Assembly: GCF_009900715.1 (NCBI RefSeq)
Contig: NZ_JAAAJC010000001.1
Location: 671,216 to 735,215 of the forward strand
Reading direction: 5' to 3'
Length of the DNA stretch: 64,000 nt
Source of the DNA: Halococcus salsus
GTDB lineage: Archaea; Halobacteriota; Halobacteria; Halobacteriales; Halococcaceae
Positions 10,517 to 19,781 of this stretch are shown here, in pieces (the stretch's first letter is position 1; each line of letters starts with the position of its first letter). The position numbers and the translations under genes were made by a program. A model generated the notes under the pieces. The model searched no databases. It was not told where the DNA came from and worked only from the letters and a program-made list of their open reading frames with translations.

Positions 10517-10870
10517 ACTGTTCGGGACGACATCCCGAATACCACGAACGGGTAGCTTCGCTCCATGATCCCGAACTTCACGGAGATGCGCGTTCCCGAA
10601 TCCCGACGCAACCGAGTGACCGCACAGCACCGCCCCGAACCGCCCCGCGACAGCCACGAGCCTCCCCAACCGATTCACTTCACTCGCTTCGCTCGTTTCG
10701 TTCATCCCTCGCACAATGTCCGCGGACGGCACTCGCGTCGCTCGTGCCGACCGCGAGCGCGCGCCACGGCGGGTGGTCAGGATCGACGATCCGTCGCCAT
10801 GTGGAACGCTATCAATGCTGTATCAAGCTTTAACAGTCATCGCGGCGTTGTATGACGTGGAGGAAATACA
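10517..10870 (+). promoter_or_regulatory. Intergenic region with sod promoter and Shine-Dalgarno
   Basis: 354 bp without a convincing gene. The first 220 bp are low-complexity (CGCTTCGCTCG-type repeats, like 6179-6458). The last 50 bp hold the likely sod signals: AGCTTTAACA at 10826-10835 as a TATA-like box and GGAGG at 10859-10863, seven bases before the sod ATG. A clear Shine-Dalgarno is notable because many haloarchaeal genes are leaderless. Confidence 0.5.
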
Positions 10871-11482
10871 ATGCCTGAACACTCTCATCCGGAGCTGCCA
10901 CCGCTCCCCTACGACTACGACGCGCTCGAACCCCACATCTCCGAACAGGTGCTCGAATGGCATCACGACACCCACCATCAGGGCTACGTGAACGGCCTCG
11001 AGAGCGCCGAGGAGACCCTCGCGGAGAACCGCGAGTCCGGCGACCACTCCTCGACGGGTGGTGCGCTCAACAACGTGACCCACAACGGCTCGGGGCACTA
11101 TCTCCACACGATGTTCTGGGAGAACATGAGCCCGAACGGCGGCGGCGAACCCGACGGTGACCTCGCCGACCGCATCGCGGAGGACTTCGGTTCCTACGAG
11201 GGCTGGAAGGGCGAGTTCGAGGCCGCCGCGTCCGCGGCCTCGGGCTGGGCGCTGCTGGTCTACGACCCGGTGGCCGAGCAGCTCCGCAACGTGGCCGTCG
11301 ACAAGCACGACGACGGTGCACTCTGGGGCTCCCATCCGGTACTCGCGCTCGACGTCTGGGAACACTCGTACTACTACGACTACGGTCCCGACCGCGGCAG
11401 CTTCATCGACGCCTTCTTCGAGGTCGTCGACTGGGACGCCGCCGCCGACAACTACGCGAAGACCGTCTCGAACCACGAGTAA
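10871..11482 (+). CDS. sod: Superoxide dismutase, Mn/Fe family
   Basis: 203-aa cytosolic enzyme dismutating superoxide. The four metal ligands are all visible: a His in LEWHHDTHHQGYVNG, a His in NGSGHYLHTMFWENM, then Asp and His in LALDVWEHSYYYDYG. GGALNN and the C-terminal VDWDAA are standard. Haloarchaeal enzymes of this type normally use Mn. A Shine-Dalgarno precedes the ATG and a T5 run at 11499-11503 follows the stop. Confidence 0.96.
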   Translation: MPEHSHPELPPLPYDYDALEPHISEQVLEWHHDTHHQGYVNGLESAEETLAENRESGDHSSTGGALNNVTHNGSGHYLHTMFWENMSPNGGGEPDGDLADRIAEDFGSYEGWKGEFEAAASAASGWALLVYDPVAEQLRNVAVDKHDDGALWGSHPVLALDVWEHSYYYDYGPDRGSFIDAFFEVVDWDAAADNYAKTVSNHE

Positions 11483-11494
11483 TCCCCGAACCCA

Positions 11495-11505
11495 CGCATT
11501 TTTCG
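11495..11505 (+). terminator. Possible oligo-T terminator after sod
   Basis: CATTTTTCG with T5 at 11499-11503, 17 bases past the sod stop; short U-runs end archaeal transcripts. No strong stem is required or seen. Confidence 0.4.
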
Positions 11506-11546
11506 CGCGCTCGACCCGATAGCGCCGCGGCCGTTTCGGCGAGTCG

Positions 11547-12002
11547 TTACTCCTTGTAACCCTTCCGGAAGCTCCGGAACTCCGTCCGGTGGGACTCCTC
11601 GTCCGAGAGCAGCGTCACCGCGAGGTCCTCGGTCACGGGGTCGTCGGCCTCGCGCGCGGCCGAGATGAGGTCCCGATAGGTGTCGATCGCCGCCTCCTCG
11701 TACTCGATCACGCCGTCGATCACTGACAGCACGTCCGCGGTGTCCTCGGGCGGCTGGAGGTTCTCCTGGTGGGGTTCGAACTCGAAGGAGGCCGGCGGCT
11801 GGGCGTCGAGCTCCTTCAGTCGCTCGCCGATGCGCTCGGCGTGGAGGAGCTCCTCCTCGGTCGCGTCGGTCCGGAGGCTCGCCTTGACCTCCTCGGCGGC
11901 GACGCCGTCGAGCACCGTCGCGTTCGTGAGGTAGTTCATCACCGTCTCTATCTCGTCGTTGTACGCCGTCCGGAGCAGGTCGATCACGTCGTCGCTCGTC
12001 AT
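11547..12002 (-). CDS. Ferritin-like (four-helix bundle) domain protein
   Basis: 151 aa. Two ExxH-type iron-binding helices are visible: EEELLHAERIGERL and LLSDEESHRTEFRS, with partner glutamates in YNDEIETVMNYLTNA and YEEAAIDTYRDLI, i.e. a diiron centre of the bacterioferritin/rubrerythrin-like class. It may store iron or detoxify peroxide. It is convergent with sod, which fits an oxidative-stress neighbourhood, though co-regulation is only inferred. Shorter than bacterioferritin; no haem-ligating Met is evident. Confidence 0.8.
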   Translation of the reverse strand: MTSDDVIDLLRTAYNDEIETVMNYLTNATVLDGVAAEEVKASLRTDATEEELLHAERIGERLKELDAQPPASFEFEPHQENLQPPEDTADVLSVIDGVIEYEEAAIDTYRDLISAAREADDPVTEDLAVTLLSDEESHRTEFRSFRKGYKE

Positions 12003-12064
12003 ACGCGGGGCGCTACTCCACCCATCGTCTTAGCGATGTGGGTCGGCGCAGTTCTCCCGGTCCC

Positions 12065-13048
12065 TCACTCCACCCGAGCGGCGCGTGGCACCGCGAGTCG
12101 CCACCCGACCGCCCCGACCAGCGCGAACCAGTAGGCGTTGAGCGACCCGTGGAGCGAGACCATCGTTCCGATCGGGATCCGTAGACCGAACCCGGCGAAC
12201 GTCGAGACCCCGTAGCCGAGCGCGAGCACCATCGAGACCGGGAGCGCGAGCGCGGAGACCGAGACCAGCACCCGCTGCGCCGGCGGCCGACCGGGCGCAA
12301 CCCGGAGGACGATGTACCCCCCGAGGGCTCCCACGGCGACGGTGAAGCCGCCGACGGCGAGGACTTCGACGACGGGCGAAAAGGAGATCCCGACCGCGAT
12401 GAACGCCGGACCGAGGAGGACGACCGCCGCCAGGCTCCGAAACCCCGGCCCCAACCCCACGCGGTCGCCGAGCGCCCGGCCCGCGAGCCCGGTCAACACC
12501 GGAAGCATGAACCCCGCGAAGTGGAAGTGGATCGCCGTCAGGAAGACGATCACCGGGTCGAACCAGAGGGTGATCCCGAGGTGGTGGAGCACGAGCGCTC
12601 CCGCACCGACGATGGCGTAGGCGAACCCCGCGTCGATCAGGGTCTCCGAGAGCGGCCACAGCCCCCGATCCCGAACCCGTGTGATAGCGGTGACCCCGAG
12701 CGCCCCCGTCACCGCGACCCACGGCACCGCGGCGAGCGCCGGCCCAAGTCCACCCGAGGGCAGGAGGAACGACGCGAGCACCAGTAGTCCGGCGACCGGC
12801 TGGCCGAGCACGGCGGCGGTGTACCACCGACGCGCGGCCCCCTCGAAGGCCGGCGTGGCTGCCATCCCCATCCCGAGCGGGACGACCACGAGCACCGCGA
12901 GCGAGACCGCCCGCTGGATCGCGTCGAGGTCCGCGACCGCCACCGCCAGCACCCACGCCGTCCCGCCGACGACCGCGCTCACGTCGGTGCGTCCGAACTC
13001 GCTCGGCAGCCACCCCACCGACGACCGCTCGGTCCCGACGTCGGTCAT
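12065..13048 (-). CDS. YndJ-like polytopic membrane protein
   Basis: 327 aa with about nine hydrophobic segments. The ATG at 13048 begins MTDVGTERSSVGWLPSEFGR and overlaps the stop of the upstream DUF4166 gene by 4 bp; the Arg/Pro-rich extension further upstream is that gene read in another frame. Segments such as HFHFAGFMLPVLTGLAGRAL resemble the YndJ family, which in Bacillus is also found beside a DUF4166 protein. Function unknown; probably a transporter or a membrane enzyme. Confidence 0.75.
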   Translation of the reverse strand: MTDVGTERSSVGWLPSEFGRTDVSAVVGGTAWVLAVAVADLDAIQRAVSLAVLVVVPLGMGMAATPAFEGAARRWYTAAVLGQPVAGLLVLASFLLPSGGLGPALAAVPWVAVTGALGVTAITRVRDRGLWPLSETLIDAGFAYAIVGAGALVLHHLGITLWFDPVIVFLTAIHFHFAGFMLPVLTGLAGRALGDRVGLGPGFRSLAAVVLLGPAFIAVGISFSPVVEVLAVGGFTVAVGALGGYIVLRVAPGRPPAQRVLVSVSALALPVSMVLALGYGVSTFAGFGLRIPIGTMVSLHGSLNAYWFALVGAVGWRLAVPRAARVE

Positions 13049-13716
13049 CCCGGCGGCAGGCGGTCGAGCCCGCTGGTCGGCCGCAGGTCGTCGGTGACCG
13101 TCGAAGCGGGTTCGCTCTCCTGGGTGAACGTCCCGCGATAGCTCAGGATGTGGCCCGCGAGCGGGTTCTCGATGGTCGCGTCGACGTGATAACGTTCGCC
13201 GGTCTCGTCGTAGCGGTCGCGGACCTCGACGCTCGCGGCGAGCGGGTCGGGAATCCGGCGGTACCGGCCACCCAGCCGGAGCCACTGGGCACCCGACTCG
13301 ACGACGAGCACGCCCGCCTCCACGCGCGGCTGGAGTTCGCTCACGAGATGCCCGCCGGTACCGAGGAAGTCGAACAACCGGTCCCGCTCGCTGTCCCAGA
13401 CGGTGAGGGAGTCGAACCGTCGGCGCTCGTCCCCGAACTCGAACTCACGGACCGTCGCGAGCGCCTCGTGTCCCCCTTCCCGAAAGCCCGCGGTTCGAAC
13501 CGTGAACGGAACGTCGTGGCCCGCCTCGGGGAAGAGGAGGTTCAGCGCCGTCATCGGGTAGAGCGCGGGGAGCACGTGGGTCCCGCGCGTGATGTCCATC
13601 CGACCGCGCCCGAGCCCGATCGTATCGTCGTCGGCGTCGACCGCGTACCGCTCCCGAACCTTCGGATGGAGGTCGTCGGCCGCCGCGCCGAGCGCGTGTT
13701 CGTACACCCCGGTCAT
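13045..13716 (-). CDS. DUF4166 domain protein
   Basis: 223 aa starting at ATG 13716 (MTGVYEHALGAAADDLHPKV), beginning just before the conserved DUF4166 block LHPKVRERYAVDADDD. GTHVLPALYPMTALNLLFPE and the C-terminal HILSYRGTFTQE are family-like. Function of the family is not established. It is coupled by a 4-bp overlap to the YndJ-like membrane gene, a conserved pairing across bacteria and haloarchaea, which implies a common job. Confidence 0.75.
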   Translation of the reverse strand: MTGVYEHALGAAADDLHPKVRERYAVDADDDTIGLGRGRMDITRGTHVLPALYPMTALNLLFPEAGHDVPFTVRTAGFREGGHEALATVREFEFGDERRRFDSLTVWDSERDRLFDFLGTGGHLVSELQPRVEAGVLVVESGAQWLRLGGRYRRIPDPLAASVEVRDRYDETGERYHVDATIENPLAGHILSYRGTFTQESEPASTVTDDLRPTSGLDRLPPG

Positions 13717-13889
13717 CGTCGTCGCTCCGTTGGCCTGTTCGTCCGCCCGCGAAGCCAGTCCCGATCCCCGAGGAAACCTCTCATATTCGGGATCGGTTCG
13801 TGCTGGACAAAAACGTTCGTGCGGTCCGGTCGCGGTCGTCGAGGCCGACGGCGCAAGGGTGATACCGCCGACGGTCCACCCTTCGAACA

Positions 13890-14876
13890 ATGAGTAGGGC
13901 GGCGCGTGTCGTGGTCGTAGTCTGTCTCATCGCTTCGACCGGGTGTGTGGGGTTCTCCGGGGACTCGTTGCCGAGACCAATCGCGGGCTTCGCCGGGGAC
14001 CCCGACAACCCCTACCCGAGCGAGAACCTCACCGTGGCGGTCGAGGCCAACGCCACCGACCGCGACTTCGCGCCGCTCGTCCGCGAAGCGCTCGATTACT
14101 GGGAGGCCAACGACGAACGCTACCTCAACTACACGGTGAACGCCACGGTCGTCCCGAACGCGACCGACCCCGACATCCGGGTCTCGTTCGCCCCCGCGCT
14201 CTCGACGTGTGGCGACGTCAGCCACGCCGCCGGCTGTGCACCGCTGATAACCAACCCGACCCAGACCGCCGACACGGTCGAGATCAGTGCGCTCGACAAC
14301 CTCTCCGACGATTCGACCGTCCACGTCGTCGAACACGAACTCGGCCACGCCTTCGGGCTCGGCCACGACGACGACCCACAGTCCGTGATGGCATCCCGCA
14401 CGACCCTCCGGGCGCTCCCCCAGCCGAACGCGACCGACCGGGCGCTGGCGTGGGACGACCCCACGCTCGCGGTCTACCTCGTGAACACGACGCCGGCGAC
14501 CCGCGAGCAGATCCGCCACGCGCTCGCGTACTACGACCGCGGCGCGGACGGGACGGTCCCCGAGAACGTCTCCTTCCGTTCGACCCGAAACCTCAGCGAA
14601 GCCGACGTCGTGATACGCTTCGCGTCGGACGCGGCGTGTGTCTCCCGACAGGAGTCGTGCGGCTCGGTCTTCGGGACGGACTCCGACGGCGACGGCGCGC
14701 TCGAACGCTACGAGCGGGTCGACATCACCCTCACCGACCTCGAGACCGACGTCGTCGGGTGGCACGTCGCCCGGTGGCTGGGGCTCGGCTTCGGTGTCGA
14801 GAACGAGTCCGCCTACCCGCCGGCGCTCGCGGTCACGACCACCCACGACCACCGGGCGGGCGAGTGGTGGCGATAG
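13890..14876 (+). CDS. Secreted matrixin-like zinc metalloprotease lipoprotein with a degenerate second domain
   Basis: 328 aa. Lipobox IASTGC gives a lipidated Cys at residue 19, so the protein is anchored outside the membrane. Residues 45-170 carry a metzincin site: His149, Glu150, His153, His159 in VEHELGHAFGLGH, followed by Met167 in DDPQSVMAS as the Met-turn. Residues 195-310 repeat the same order of elements (helix, beta strand, Cys-Cys loop, active-site helix), but the helix reads GWHVARWLGLGFGVEN: the Glu and two of the His are gone. The second half is therefore probably a catalytically dead duplicate. Many NxT/S sequons suggest glycosylation. Confidence 0.85.
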   Translation: MSRAARVVVVVCLIASTGCVGFSGDSLPRPIAGFAGDPDNPYPSENLTVAVEANATDRDFAPLVREALDYWEANDERYLNYTVNATVVPNATDPDIRVSFAPALSTCGDVSHAAGCAPLITNPTQTADTVEISALDNLSDDSTVHVVEHELGHAFGLGHDDDPQSVMASRTTLRALPQPNATDRALAWDDPTLAVYLVNTTPATREQIRHALAYYDRGADGTVPENVSFRSTRNLSEADVVIRFASDAACVSRQESCGSVFGTDSDGDGALERYERVDITLTDLETDVVGWHVARWLGLGFGVENESAYPPALAVTTTHDHRAGEWWR

Positions 14877-15041
14877 CTACACCGAGTCCCACTCGCGCCG
14901 CCGTACCGAGTAGCCACCACACTCCGGACAGACCTGCCAGCGCTCGTCGAAGCCCGCTTCACAGTTCCGACAGACGTACTCCGTCTCGTCAGCGTCGTTC
15001 GCCGCCCCGATCCGGCCTCTGAGACGTTCGAGATAGCTCAT
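14877..15041 (-). CDS. 54-aa zinc-ribbon microprotein
   Basis: Encodes MSYLERLRGRIGAANDADET then a ribbon with CRNCEAGFDERWQVCPECGG, i.e. two CxxC pairs 11 residues apart, and a basic tail. Its stop abuts the stop of the protease gene (convergent, no gap). A TATA-like AGTATTTAGTG lies about 40 bp upstream at roughly 15075-15085. Small CxxC zinc-finger proteins are frequent and mostly uncharacterised in haloarchaea; RNA, DNA or protein binding are all possible. Confidence 0.75.
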   Translation of the reverse strand: MSYLERLRGRIGAANDADETEYVCRNCEAGFDERWQVCPECGGYSVRRREWDSV

Positions 15042-15123
15042 TCGCGACCACTCCCGATCGGGCTTCGGCCAGAAACACTAAATACTTTGTCGGGGTCGCA
15101 CCGCGAGTCCGTCCACCGAATCG

Positions 15124-16218
15124 CTACTCGAATCCGTCCTCCCACTCGAAGACACCGTCGCGCTGGACCACGCTTCCGTCGATCTCGAGACGTGATCCCT
15201 CGCTCATGTCGGTGATCAGGTCGATGTGGACCGCGCTCTCGTTGCCCGCCTCATCATCGGGGAGACAGGCGTCGTAGGCCCGACCGAGCGCGAGATGCAC
15301 CGTGCCGGCCATCTTCTCGTCGAACAGGATGCTGTCGGTCGGGCGGTCGATACCGCGATTCATCCCGATCCCCAACTCGCCGAGCCGTCGGGATCCCTCG
15401 TCGGTGTCGAGTATCTCGCCGACGACCTCGGCGTTCTGGCCCGCGTCGAAGTCGACGACCACACCGTCCTCGAACCGGAGCCAGACGTCGCGCACCTGTC
15501 TTCCCCGGAGGGTCATCGGGACGTCGAAGGTGACCTCGCCCTCGGTAGCGTGGGGCGCGGTGAACACCTCGCCGCTCGGGAGGTTGTGTGAGTCGTCGGC
15601 GACCGACGCCGTGGAGTTCACTGCGGTTCGGTTCTCGACCGACATCGTGAGGTCGGTCCCGTCGGAGACGATCCGGACTTCGTTCCCCTCGTCGAGGCGG
15701 TCCTTCATCCCGGCCATCTCCTCGGCGAGCGACTCCCAGTCCCGGAGCACGGCGTCGTAGACGAACTCCTGGTACTCTTCGTAGCTCATGCCGGCCTGCT
15801 GGGCGAGCGATCGGGTGGGGTGCACGGTCGAGACCCAGTCGGTGTCCAGCCGTGCCTCGCGGATCCCGGTGGTGGCCTTCGAGGCGGCGTCGAGCCGGTC
15901 GCCGGGCACGTCGGCCATCGCGCTGGTGTTCCGCCCGCCGCCGAGCGAGAGGACGGCGTCCGCGTTCTCGTAGAGCGCGAGTTCGTGGTCGGGGTCCGCG
16001 TCGAACGCCTCGTCGTGGCCGTCGAGATAGGCCCGACTCGTCTCCGCGGAGCCGTAGACAGTCACGAGGTTCGCACCGCGCTCGCCCAGCGCGCGGGCCA
16101 CCGCGACCGCGAGGTCGTGTGCACCCTCGGCAACGCTCACGACGACGTCGTCGCCCGCCTCGATCCGCGCGCTCCAGTCGACCAACACCCTCGCGTGATC
16201 CTCGATCCGGTCGTCCAT
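15124..16218 (-). CDS. M29-family metalloaminopeptidase (AmpS/AmpT-like)
   Basis: 364-aa cytosolic aminopeptidase. M29 metal ligands are visible in order: Glu in SGEVFTAPHATEGEV, Glu in GSRRLGELGIGMN, His in AGTVHLALGRAY, and His/Asp in AVHIDLITD. N-terminal half has the Rossmann-like fold beginning MDDRIEDHARVLVDWSARIE. Removes N-terminal residues from peptides. Monocistronic, the next upstream gene being separated by about 70 bp. Confidence 0.92.
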   Translation of the reverse strand: MDDRIEDHARVLVDWSARIEAGDDVVVSVAEGAHDLAVAVARALGERGANLVTVYGSAETSRAYLDGHDEAFDADPDHELALYENADAVLSLGGGRNTSAMADVPGDRLDAASKATTGIREARLDTDWVSTVHPTRSLAQQAGMSYEEYQEFVYDAVLRDWESLAEEMAGMKDRLDEGNEVRIVSDGTDLTMSVENRTAVNSTASVADDSHNLPSGEVFTAPHATEGEVTFDVPMTLRGRQVRDVWLRFEDGVVVDFDAGQNAEVVGEILDTDEGSRRLGELGIGMNRGIDRPTDSILFDEKMAGTVHLALGRAYDACLPDDEAGNESAVHIDLITDMSEGSRLEIDGSVVQRDGVFEWEDGFE

Positions 16219-16285
16219 GCACGGTTCTCACTCGCCGCGAACAAAACCCCGACTATCGGACCACGATCCCCGTCCCCTCGTTCCA

Positions 16286-16564
16286 TCACCCACGCCAGTC
16301 GCTGACGCGCTTCGTCTCGTCGACCTCGACGTGCTTCTTGTTCGTCTTCCGGATCCACGCCGCGAACTTCTCCATCTCCGCCGACTCCTTGAGCGCCGTC
16401 ACGGTGTTGAAGCGGTGTTTGAGCTCGTGGTTGGTGAACACCGCGTGGATCTGGCGGTGACAGGGTCCACAGACGGGAACGATAGGACTCTCCTTCCGGT
16501 TCTTCGGGATCAGGTGGTGTCTCGTGGTCTCGACCTCGCGCTCGCAGATCACGCACTCGTCCAT
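16286..16564 (-). CDS. Small HNH-nuclease-fold protein
   Basis: 92 aa. Treble-clef zinc site from CVIC at the N terminus and CGPC later, with the ETTRHHLIPKNRK and CHRQIHAVFTNHEL segments giving the H-N-H order. Resembles YisB-type HNH proteins found as solo chromosomal genes in bacteria and archaea. It may be a nuclease or nucleic-acid-binding protein; no toxin, phage or transposon genes lie beside it. Confidence 0.8.
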   Translation of the reverse strand: MDECVICEREVETTRHHLIPKNRKESPIVPVCGPCHRQIHAVFTNHELKHRFNTVTALKESAEMEKFAAWIRKTNKKHVEVDETKRVSDWRG

Positions 16565-16642
16565 ACCAACGTTCGTCGTCGCTCCCTCATCGCTCCTCGG
16601 GCGGGAGCAACCGATTCCGGGACCGGACCGTTTCGACCGCCC

Positions 16643-18565
16643 TCAGTCGAGGAAGTCGGGGGTCGTCCGTTTCTCGTCGCGCTCGGCTTCGAGGTGTGCG
16701 CGGAAGTCCTCTATCGAGACACCGTCCTGCTCGCGCTCCTCGCGGTCGCGGACCGAGACCGTCCCGGCCTCCTCCTCGGTGCCCCCGACGATGAGCATGT
16801 AGGGGAGCCGGTCGTCGTGGCCCGCCCGGATCTTCCGGCCGACCGTCCACGACCGGGTCTCGACCGAGGTTCGGAAGCCATCGAGTTCGTCGGCGACCGA
16901 CTCGGCGTACTCGATGTTGTCGTCGCTCACAGGGAGGATCCGGACCTGTTCGGGCGCGAGCCAGAGCGGGAAGTTGCCGTTGAAGTGCTCGATGAGCACC
17001 ATGAAGAAGCGCCCGTAGCTGCCGTAGAGCGCGCGGTGGATCATCACCGGTCGGTGGGTTTCGTTGTCCTCGCCGGTGTACTGCAGGTCGAGCCGCTCGG
17101 GCATATTGAAGTCCAGCTGGACGGTGGGGCCGTCCCAGACCCGCCCGAGCGCGTCGCCGAACGAGAAGTCGATCTTCGGGCCGTAGAACGCACCGTCGCC
17201 CTCCTCGACCTCGTAGTCGTAGCCCCCCTCGTCGAGGACGTCCCTGAGCTGAGATTCGGCCTGGTTCCAGAGCTCGTCACTGCCGACGGACTTCTCCGGG
17301 CGCGTCGCCAGCGCGAGTTCGGCGTCGAGGTCCACGACCTCCATCACCTCGAAGATGGTCTCCATGATCGTCTCTATCTCGGCGGCGATCTGGTCCGGAC
17401 GAACGAACAGGTGGCCGTCGTCGATGGTGAACGACCAGGTTCGCGAGAGCCCCGAGAGCTCGCCGCGTTGCTCCTTCCGGTAGACGGTGCCGTCCTCGAA
17501 GTACCGAACCGGGAGGTCGCGGTAGCTCCACGATTGATCCTCGAAGATCATCGCGTGACCGGGACAGTTCATCGGCTTCAGACCGTACTCCTCGTCGTCG
17601 ACGTCGAGGAGGAACATGTCGTCGACGTAGTTGTCGTAGTGGCCCGACTGCTTCCAGAGTTCGGTCCGGAAGAGGTGTGGGGTCTCGACCGGCTCGTAGC
17701 CCGCATCGAGGTTGAGCGAGCGCGCGTACTCGGAGAGCGAATCCAGGACCCGCTTCCCGTTCGGGTGGTAGAGCGGCAGACCGGGTCCCGCGGTCTCGGA
17801 GATCGAGAAGAGATCCATCTCCCGACCGATCTTCCGGTGGTCGCGTTCGGCGGCCTCCGCACGCCGTTCGAGGTAGTCGTCGAGTTCGCCCTCGGACTCG
17901 AAGGCCGTACCGTAGACCCTGGTCAGCGTCTCGTTGTCCTCGTCGCCACGCCAGTAGGCCGCCGAGATCTCGAGCAGCGCGAACCCGCCGATCTCGCCCG
18001 TCGAGTCGACGTGCGGACCGCGACAGAGGTCGTAGAAGTCACCCTGTTCGTAGACGCTCACTGGGTCCTCGCCCGCGACCTCCGTATCGAGGATCTCGCG
18101 TTTGAACGGGTTGTCGTCGTAGGCGTCGAAGGCCTCCTCGCGCGACCACTCGGTTCGTTCGATCGCGAGGTCCGCCTCGATGATCGACTCGGCCTCGTCC
18201 TCGATCGCCTCCAAGTCCTCTTCGTCGAGGTCGACGTTCGCGATGTCGTAGTAGAACCCCTCGTCGGTCCACGGGCCGATGGTGAGTTTCGCCTCGGGGT
18301 AGAGTCGAGTGAGCGCCTGGGCGAAGACGTGGGCCGCGGAGTGCCTGAGCACGTCGAGGTACTCGTCGGACTGGTCGGTCACGATCTCGATCTCGACGTC
18401 CGACAGGAGTGGCTGGGCCTTGTCGACCAGATCTCCATCGACGACGCCCGCCACGGTGTCCCGACCGAGCCCGGGGCCGATCTCGTAGGCCACGTCCTCG
18501 ACCGTCGAGCCCCGCTCGACGTCCAGTTCGGAACCGTCCGGCAGCGTCACGACGACATCGCTCAT
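16643..18565 (-). CDS. thrS: Threonyl-tRNA synthetase, bacterial type
   Basis: 640 aa. Order of domains: TGS ([19 protein letters not shown]), the bacterial/eukaryotic-type N2 editing domain with [18 protein letters not shown] and KRE.LD.E segments, then the class II catalytic core with the zinc-site Cys in [14 protein letters not shown], and an anticodon-binding domain near the C terminus ([20 protein letters not shown]). Many other archaea use a ThrRS with a D-aminoacyl-deacylase-like editing domain; this one has the bacterial architecture. ATG 18565 chosen over an in-frame ATG 9 codons upstream because TGS starts here. Confidence 0.95.
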   Translation of the reverse strand: MSDVVVTLPDGSELDVERGSTVEDVAYEIGPGLGRDTVAGVVDGDLVDKAQPLLSDVEIEIVTDQSDEYLDVLRHSAAHVFAQALTRLYPEAKLTIGPWTDEGFYYDIANVDLDEEDLEAIEDEAESIIEADLAIERTEWSREEAFDAYDDNPFKREILDTEVAGEDPVSVYEQGDFYDLCRGPHVDSTGEIGGFALLEISAAYWRGDEDNETLTRVYGTAFESEGELDDYLERRAEAAERDHRKIGREMDLFSISETAGPGLPLYHPNGKRVLDSLSEYARSLNLDAGYEPVETPHLFRTELWKQSGHYDNYVDDMFLLDVDDEEYGLKPMNCPGHAMIFEDQSWSYRDLPVRYFEDGTVYRKEQRGELSGLSRTWSFTIDDGHLFVRPDQIAAEIETIMETIFEVMEVVDLDAELALATRPEKSVGSDELWNQAESQLRDVLDEGGYDYEVEEGDGAFYGPKIDFSFGDALGRVWDGPTVQLDFNMPERLDLQYTGEDNETHRPVMIHRALYGSYGRFFMVLIEHFNGNFPLWLAPEQVRILPVSDDNIEYAESVADELDGFRTSVETRSWTVGRKIRAGHDDRLPYMLIVGGTEEEAGTVSVRDREEREQDGVSIEDFRAHLEAERDEKRTTPDFLD

Positions 18566-18615
18566 GGGCCGAATAGGTCCCACGCGCGGCATAAGCCTGT
18601 TGAGACGGTCGTCGG

Positions 18616-18966
18616 TCAGACCGCGCGCCCCGCGACCCGGAGGAGCTGTGCCGCACGGTCGGCCTTCGCGAGGAACACCTCCCGAAGCGTCGGCGGGGCC
18701 TCCACCCGCGACCCCGCGATCACCGACTCGGGGAGCCAGAGGGTGTCGCGCGGCACCCCGTCGTCGCCGTGGACCGCGAAGTGGCTGGTCTCGAGTTTCA
18801 TCACCAGCGGGAGGTCGGTCCGCTCGACCCCCTCCTCGGTCGTGTAGAGTTCGCGGTTGAGCCGTTCGTGGGTGGTGCGCTGGATGAACGCACCCGACCC
18901 CTCGTCCGGGGTCGGTTCGATGGAGAGCCGGCCGACGTAGTAGGCGCGCGAGAACCGTTCGAACAT
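18616..18966 (-). CDS. Haloarchaeal conserved protein, DUF5802-like
   Basis: 116 aa starting at ATG 18966 ([20 protein letters not shown]). Soluble alpha/beta composition with [29 protein letters not shown] and [10 protein letters not shown]. Matches from memory a family restricted to haloarchaea (DUF5802); no function known. The preceding ATG codons are weaker because the family motif begins at this Met. Divergent from the secreted protein at 19086. Confidence 0.75.
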   Translation of the reverse strand: MFERFSRAYYVGRLSIEPTPDEGSGAFIQRTTHERLNRELYTTEEGVERTDLPLVMKLETSHFAVHGDDGVPRDTLWLPESVIAGSRVEAPPTLREVFLAKADRAAQLLRVAGRAV

Positions 18967-19054
18967 GCTATGGTGATACATGCCACACACCGGTACTAAA
19001 CGTTTCGGCCGGGCCGACCGAGCGGGTTGAGAGCCGACGCGAACGGCCAGCGAG

Positions 19055-19060
19055 TTTTTA
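19055..19060 (+). promoter_or_regulatory. TATA box for the secreted protein gene
   Basis: TTTTTA at 19055-19060, centred about 28 bp before the GTG at 19086, which predicts a leaderless transcript and favours that start. Confidence 0.5.
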
Positions 19061-19085
19061 TCCCGGCCTCGTCAACCGGGTGGCA

Positions 19086-19706
19086 GTGAACACGAACGCC
19101 GCGGTCGTCGTCGCCCTCCTCGTACTGGCTGGTGGGGTCGTGGGCATGACCTCACAGGCGCAGCCGACCGGGACCACCACCCAGCGCGACGTCGACGGGG
19201 GGACATTCGACGACGTCTCGACGTTCATGCAGCGCGGCGTCGTCGCGACCAACGGCTCCGTCGACGCCGGGATGTGGCTCGCGGCGTTCGAGACGGCCAA
19301 CAACCTCTCCCGGAAGCAGACGCTCGTCCAGCACCGTGCCGCGACCCTCGACGAACGGCTCGACCGACTCGAAACCCGGGCCGAGCGGTTTCCGCCCGAG
19401 AACGCGACGTCGCTCGCCCTCCGGAGCCACCGGGTTCGGCTGGTCGCCGAACGCGAGGCGCTCCGGAACGCGGTGAGCGAGGCCAAGACCACCGCGGCGA
19501 GCGAGGGCGTGAACGCGACGACGTTCGACGACCTCGACGGCCGGATCGAGAACCTGACGATACCGGCCCCCGGTTCGAACGCCAGCGCCGCCACCGACAC
19601 CACCAGCGCGAACGTCACCGCCCCGAACGGTTCGGCCGCGACCGCCGACGACGTCCGGTTCGCGGGGGTCACCCACCGGTCGGGAACGACCTACAGCGGT
19701 CCGTAG
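19086..19706 (+). CDS. Secreted helical protein of unknown function
   Basis: 206 aa. Sec-type signal MNTNAAVVVALLVLAGGVVG with cleavage near MTSQAQ, then a helical, heptad-like charged region about residues 75-150 (RAATLDERLDRLETRAERFP and LVAEREALRNAVSEAK), and a Ser/Thr/Ala/Asn-rich C-terminal tail with several NxT/S sequons. GTG at 19080 is an alternative start. No catalytic motif. It precedes a winged-helix regulator by 75 bp; co-function is possible but unproven. Confidence 0.7.
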   Translation: MNTNAAVVVALLVLAGGVVGMTSQAQPTGTTTQRDVDGGTFDDVSTFMQRGVVATNGSVDAGMWLAAFETANNLSRKQTLVQHRAATLDERLDRLETRAERFPPENATSLALRSHRVRLVAEREALRNAVSEAKTTAASEGVNATTFDDLDGRIENLTIPAPGSNASAATDTTSANVTAPNGSAATADDVRFAGVTHRSGTTYSGP

Positions 19707-19781
19707 GGACCGACGGCCGGTCTCGGGGTGCGTCCCGTGGCACCGGCGAGGTTTTACGCTCTGAGCACTAACGAAAGGTGA

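Noticed and set aside
16217-18847. 876-aa plus-strand reading
   Set aside because: Antisense to thrS and to the HNH protein gene; no domain recognisable.
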